DNA of 6,309 nt from Candidatus Aminicenantota bacterium. GTDB taxonomy: Bacteria; Acidobacteriota; Aminicenantia; UBA2199. The DNA lies in the NCBI GenBank assembly GCA_020355945.1, contig CP070627.1, positions 1,821,239-1,827,547 on the forward strand, in the 5' to 3' direction. Below are positions 4,390-6,309 of this stretch, piece by piece (the stretch's first letter is position 1; each line of letters starts with the position of its first letter). The notes under the pieces are model-generated. The model was not told where the DNA came from and did not search any database. It worked only from the letters and a program-made list of their open reading frames with translations. The translations under genes and the position numbers were made by a program.

Positions 4390-4418
4390 GTGCCTCCGGT
4401 AGCCAGGGGGCGCTTTTT
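4390..4418 (+). terminator. Intrinsic terminator, plus-strand, downstream of the repeat array
   Basis: GTGCCTCC (4390-4397) pairs with GGGGGCGC (4406-4413) through eight pairs, two of them G-U, around an 8-nt loop, and five T residues (4414-4418) follow directly. The wobbles would become A-C mismatches on the other strand, so it reads rightward. It lies about 470 bp past the exported-protein gene, with no gene between, implying that the repeat array is transcribed. Confidence 0.6.
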
Positions 4419-4441
4419 GAAAAAACTTTTTATTAAATTTC

Positions 4442-4471
4442 CTTCGTGTCCCTTAGTGTATCTTCGTGGCT
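4442..4471 (+). repeat. Three degenerate 10-bp direct repeats
   Basis: CTTCGTGTCC, CTTAGTGTAT and CTTCGTGGCT follow one another without gaps. Similar CTTCGTGTCC/CTTCGTGG strings occur between genes in various bacterial genomes as dispersed remnants. No function can be read here, and the leuS -35 lies 35 bp downstream. Confidence 0.45.
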
Positions 4472-4505
4472 AAAATTAGAATTGCAGTTGAATACATTTT
4501 TTTAT

Positions 4506-4534
4506 TTGAATGATACCCGTCTTTAGAGTATAAT
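4506..4534 (+). promoter_or_regulatory. Sigma-70-type promoter of leuS
   Basis: TTGAAT (4506-4511) and a perfect TATAAT (4529-4534) with 17-bp spacing lie about 30 bp before the start codon. The predicted leader is only about 24 nt, leaving no room for a T-box riboswitch between the start site and the gene. Confidence 0.8.
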
Positions 4535-4564
4535 ATAAGCTATTTTTTTGTGGAGTAAAACAAG

Positions 4565-6309
4565 ATGAAGTACGATTTTAAAGCAATCGAAGAAAAATGG
4601 CAGAAAATATGGGAACAAAAACAGCTCTTTAAAGCAACCTTTGAGAAAAATAAGAAAAAATACTACTGCCTGGAAATGTTTCCCTATCCCTCCGGTAAAA
4701 TCCATATGGGACACGTTCGCAATTACTCCATCGGCGACGTAATTGTACGCCTGAAAAAAATGAAGGGCTATAACGTGCTGCACCCCATGGGCTGGGACGC
4801 ACTGGGAATGCCGGCAGAAAATGCAGCCATAAAAAATAAGTCCCACCCGGAAACCTGGACACTAAACAATATCGCTGAAATGAAAAAACAATGCAAACGC
4901 CTGGGTTTCTGGTACGACTGGGAAAGAGAAGTGGCCACCTGCCTGCCCGAATACTACAAATGGAACCAATACATTTTTATCAAAATGCATGAAATGGGCC
5001 TGGTCTATAAGAAAAAATCCGAAGTCAACTGGTGCCCCTCCTGTAAAACCGTCCTGGCCAACGAACAGGTGGTTAACAACGGATGCTGGCGCTGCGAAAC
5101 CCGGGTAGAATTCAAAGAGCTCAGCCAATGGTTCCTAAAAATCACCAATTACTCCGATGAATTGGTGTCCGCACATGAAGAATTGAAAAAATGGCCCCAA
5201 AAAGTCCTGTTAATGCAAAAAAACTGGATCGGGAAAAGCGAGGGCGCAGAAGCGAAATTCAAAGTGGACGGCATGAATCTGGTCATTGATATGTTCACCA
5301 CCCGGCTGGATACCATTTTCGGGGCCACATTTTTTGCCCTTTCAGTGAAACATCCCCTGGTGGGACAATTGATTGCAGACCATCCCCAAAAAAAAGAAAT
5401 TAAAGCCTTTATCGAAGAAGTGGAAATAGAATCCCGATCAACCCGCGAACTGACCGAAAAAAAAGGGATGTTTACCGGTAAATACGCCATTAATCCCTTT
5501 AACGGCGAAAAAATACCCATCTGGTTGGCGAATTTTGTGCTGATCGAATACGGCACCGGAGCCATTATGTCTGTGCCGGCCCATGATGAACGGGACTTCG
5601 AGTTTGCCCAAAAATATAACATTCCCATCAGGCGGGTTATCGTGGAGGACAAATCAAAAAAGTACCCCGAAGAAGTTACAGAGGTCTTTACCGGAGAAGG
5701 TTACCTGGTCAATTCCGGTGAATATTCCGGGCTCTCCTCTGCCCAAGCCACCCAAAAAATGGGAGAATTCTTAAAGAAAAATGGTATCGGTGAGTTGAAA
5801 ACCATATTTCGTCTCAGGGACTGGGGCGTTTCCCGGCAGCGATACTGGGGTACGCCTATACCCATGGTTTACTGCGATAACTGCGGGGTTCTCCCGGAAA
5901 AGGCGGAAAATCTGCCGGTGTTACTACCAAAGGATGTGGACTTTACACCTGAAGGCGGTTCCCCTTTGGAAAAATGCGAACCCTTTTACAAAACCACCTG
6001 CCCTAGCTGCGGGGGCCCGGCTAAACGAGAAACCGATACCATGGATACATTTTTCGATTCTTCCTGGTATTTTTTCAGGTATTCCGGCCCATCAAACACA
6101 GAACCCTTTGACCGGGAAGAATCCCGGTTGTGGATGCCGCCGGAAATTTATATCGGCGGTATCGAACATGCTATCCTGCACCTGATCTATGCACGCTTTT
6201 TCACTAAAGTATTCCGGGATCTGGGGTGGACGAAAGTAACCGAACCGTTTCCCCATCTACTCACCCAGGGGATGGTCTCGCTGGGTGGTTATGCCATGTC
6301 AAAATCAAG
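4565..6309 (+). CDS. leuS: Leucyl-tRNA synthetase, N-terminal 581 codons, cut by right window edge
   Basis: Class Ia synthetase that charges tRNA-Leu with leucine in the cytosol and edits mischarged products. Visible in order: KYDFKAIEEKWQKIWE start, HIGH motif HMGH (47-50) within PYPSGKIHMGHVRNYS, NVLHPMGWDALGMPAENAA (70-88), zinc-ribbon cysteines 157/160 and 174/177, and the CP1 editing domain with TTRLDT (245-250; usually TTRPDT) and VPAHDERDFEF including the editing aspartate D344. A second cysteine pair set (437/440, 479/482) and FFDSSWYFFRY follow. The window stops in the KMSKS loop, here AMSKS (577-581). Full-length bacterial enzymes are about 800-880 residues, so the anticodon-binding and C-terminal domains are missing only because of the edge. 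The ATG at 4565 follows GTGGAG by 9 nt and matches the usual start. Driven by its own promoter and unrelated to the upstream operon. Confidence 0.97.
   Translation, partial: MKYDFKAIEEKWQKIWEQKQLFKATFEKNKKKYYCLEMFPYPSGKIHMGHVRNYSIGDVIVRLKKMKGYNVLHPMGWDALGMPAENAAIKNKSHPETWTLNNIAEMKKQCKRLGFWYDWEREVATCLPEYYKWNQYIFIKMHEMGLVYKKKSEVNWCPSCKTVLANEQVVNNGCWRCETRVEFKELSQWFLKITNYSDELVSAHEELKKWPQKVLLMQKNWIGKSEGAEAKFKVDGMNLVIDMFTTRLDTIFGATFFALSVKHPLVGQLIADHPQKKEIKAFIEEVEIESRSTRELTEKKGMFTGKYAINPFNGEKIPIWLANFVLIEYGTGAIMSVPAHDERDFEFAQKYNIPIRRVIVEDKSKKYPEEVTEVFTGEGYLVNSGEYSGLSSAQATQKMGEFLKKNGIGELKTIFRLRDWGVSRQRYWGTPIPMVYCDNCGVLPEKAENLPVLLPKDVDFTPEGGSPLEKCEPFYKTTCPSCGGPAKRETDTMDTFFDSSWYFFRYSGPSNTEPFDREESRLWMPPEIYIGGIEHAILHLIYARFFTKVFRDLGWTKVTEPFPHLLTQGMVSLGGYAMSKS

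Larger units (their letters stand above)
3922..4564. other. 643-bp gene-free region with structured repeats before leuS
   Basis: No credible protein gene is visible. In order it holds a long hairpin (3940-3998), a T-run (4019-4025), the 21-bp repeat array (4058-4296), an unannotated segment with small hairpins (4297-4389), an intrinsic terminator (4390-4418), three degenerate 10-bp repeats (4442-4471) and the leuS promoter (4506-4534). The arrangement suggests that part of it is transcribed rightward, as a long 3' UTR of the exported-protein gene or as a separate noncoding RNA. Confidence 0.6.

Noticed and set aside
4535..4564. T-box riboswitch before leuS
   Set aside because: The -10 box lies only about 30 bp before the start codon, so the leader is too short, and no T-box motif is seen.
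4523..5652. Several minus-strand ORFs (e.g. 4523-4846, 4862-5128, 5149-5652)
   Set aside because: Antisense shadows of the clearly conserved leuS reading frame.

Overview
The window looks like bacterial chromosome of moderate to low GC, with purine-rich Shine-Dalgarno sites (AAGGAG, GAAAGGAGGT), vegetative promoters spaced 17 bp, a bacterial-type leucyl-tRNA synthetase and a sigma-54 circuit. No gene here fixes the lineage. The mix of sigma-54 control, an exported cysteine-rich protein and lightly packed intergenic DNA would suit an anaerobic or uncultivated phylum such as Aminicenantes or another Acidobacteriota-like group, but that is a weak inference.

Layout, left to right. The minus strand carries the 5' part of a Xaa-Pro aminopeptidase (catalytic domain beyond the left edge) and, upstream of it, a small antitoxin-like protein with no toxin gene beside it. 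A 335-bp divergent intergenic region follows, holding promoters for both sides, GGGACAG repeats and two inverted repeats. The plus strand then encodes a GAF-like/AAA+/HTH sigma-54 activator (bacterial enhancer-binding protein, bEBP). Its last codons and the 110 bp after them contain three copies of a dyad, AGTTACGG-N4-CCGTAACT. A textbook -24/-12 promoter comes next, followed by a 63-residue lysine-rich small protein and a 242-residue exported protein with nine cysteines after its signal sequence. A 643-bp gene-free stretch holds a long hairpin, an array of 21-bp tandem repeats and an intrinsic terminator. The window ends in the first 581 codons of leuS, which has its own sigma-70-type promoter.

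Main interpretation. The activator, its three putative enhancer sites, the single -24/-12 promoter and the two downstream genes look like a self-contained, signal-responsive circuit. The activator would bind the dyads, loop to sigma-54 polymerase and switch on the small basic protein and the exported protein. A 21-nt leader element (ACCTTAAAAGCTTTTGAYGAA) is repeated in front of both target genes. I recognise neither target as a named family, apart from a weak LTxxQ (Spy/CpxP-like) resemblance in the exported protein.

The second unusual object is the repeat array (about 4058-4296). Two 21-nt unit types alternate, giving a 42-bp higher-order period. Sequence variation in the type-A palindrome keeps base pairing only in plus-strand RNA, and a plus-oriented terminator lies downstream, so a structured transcript is a reasonable hypothesis.
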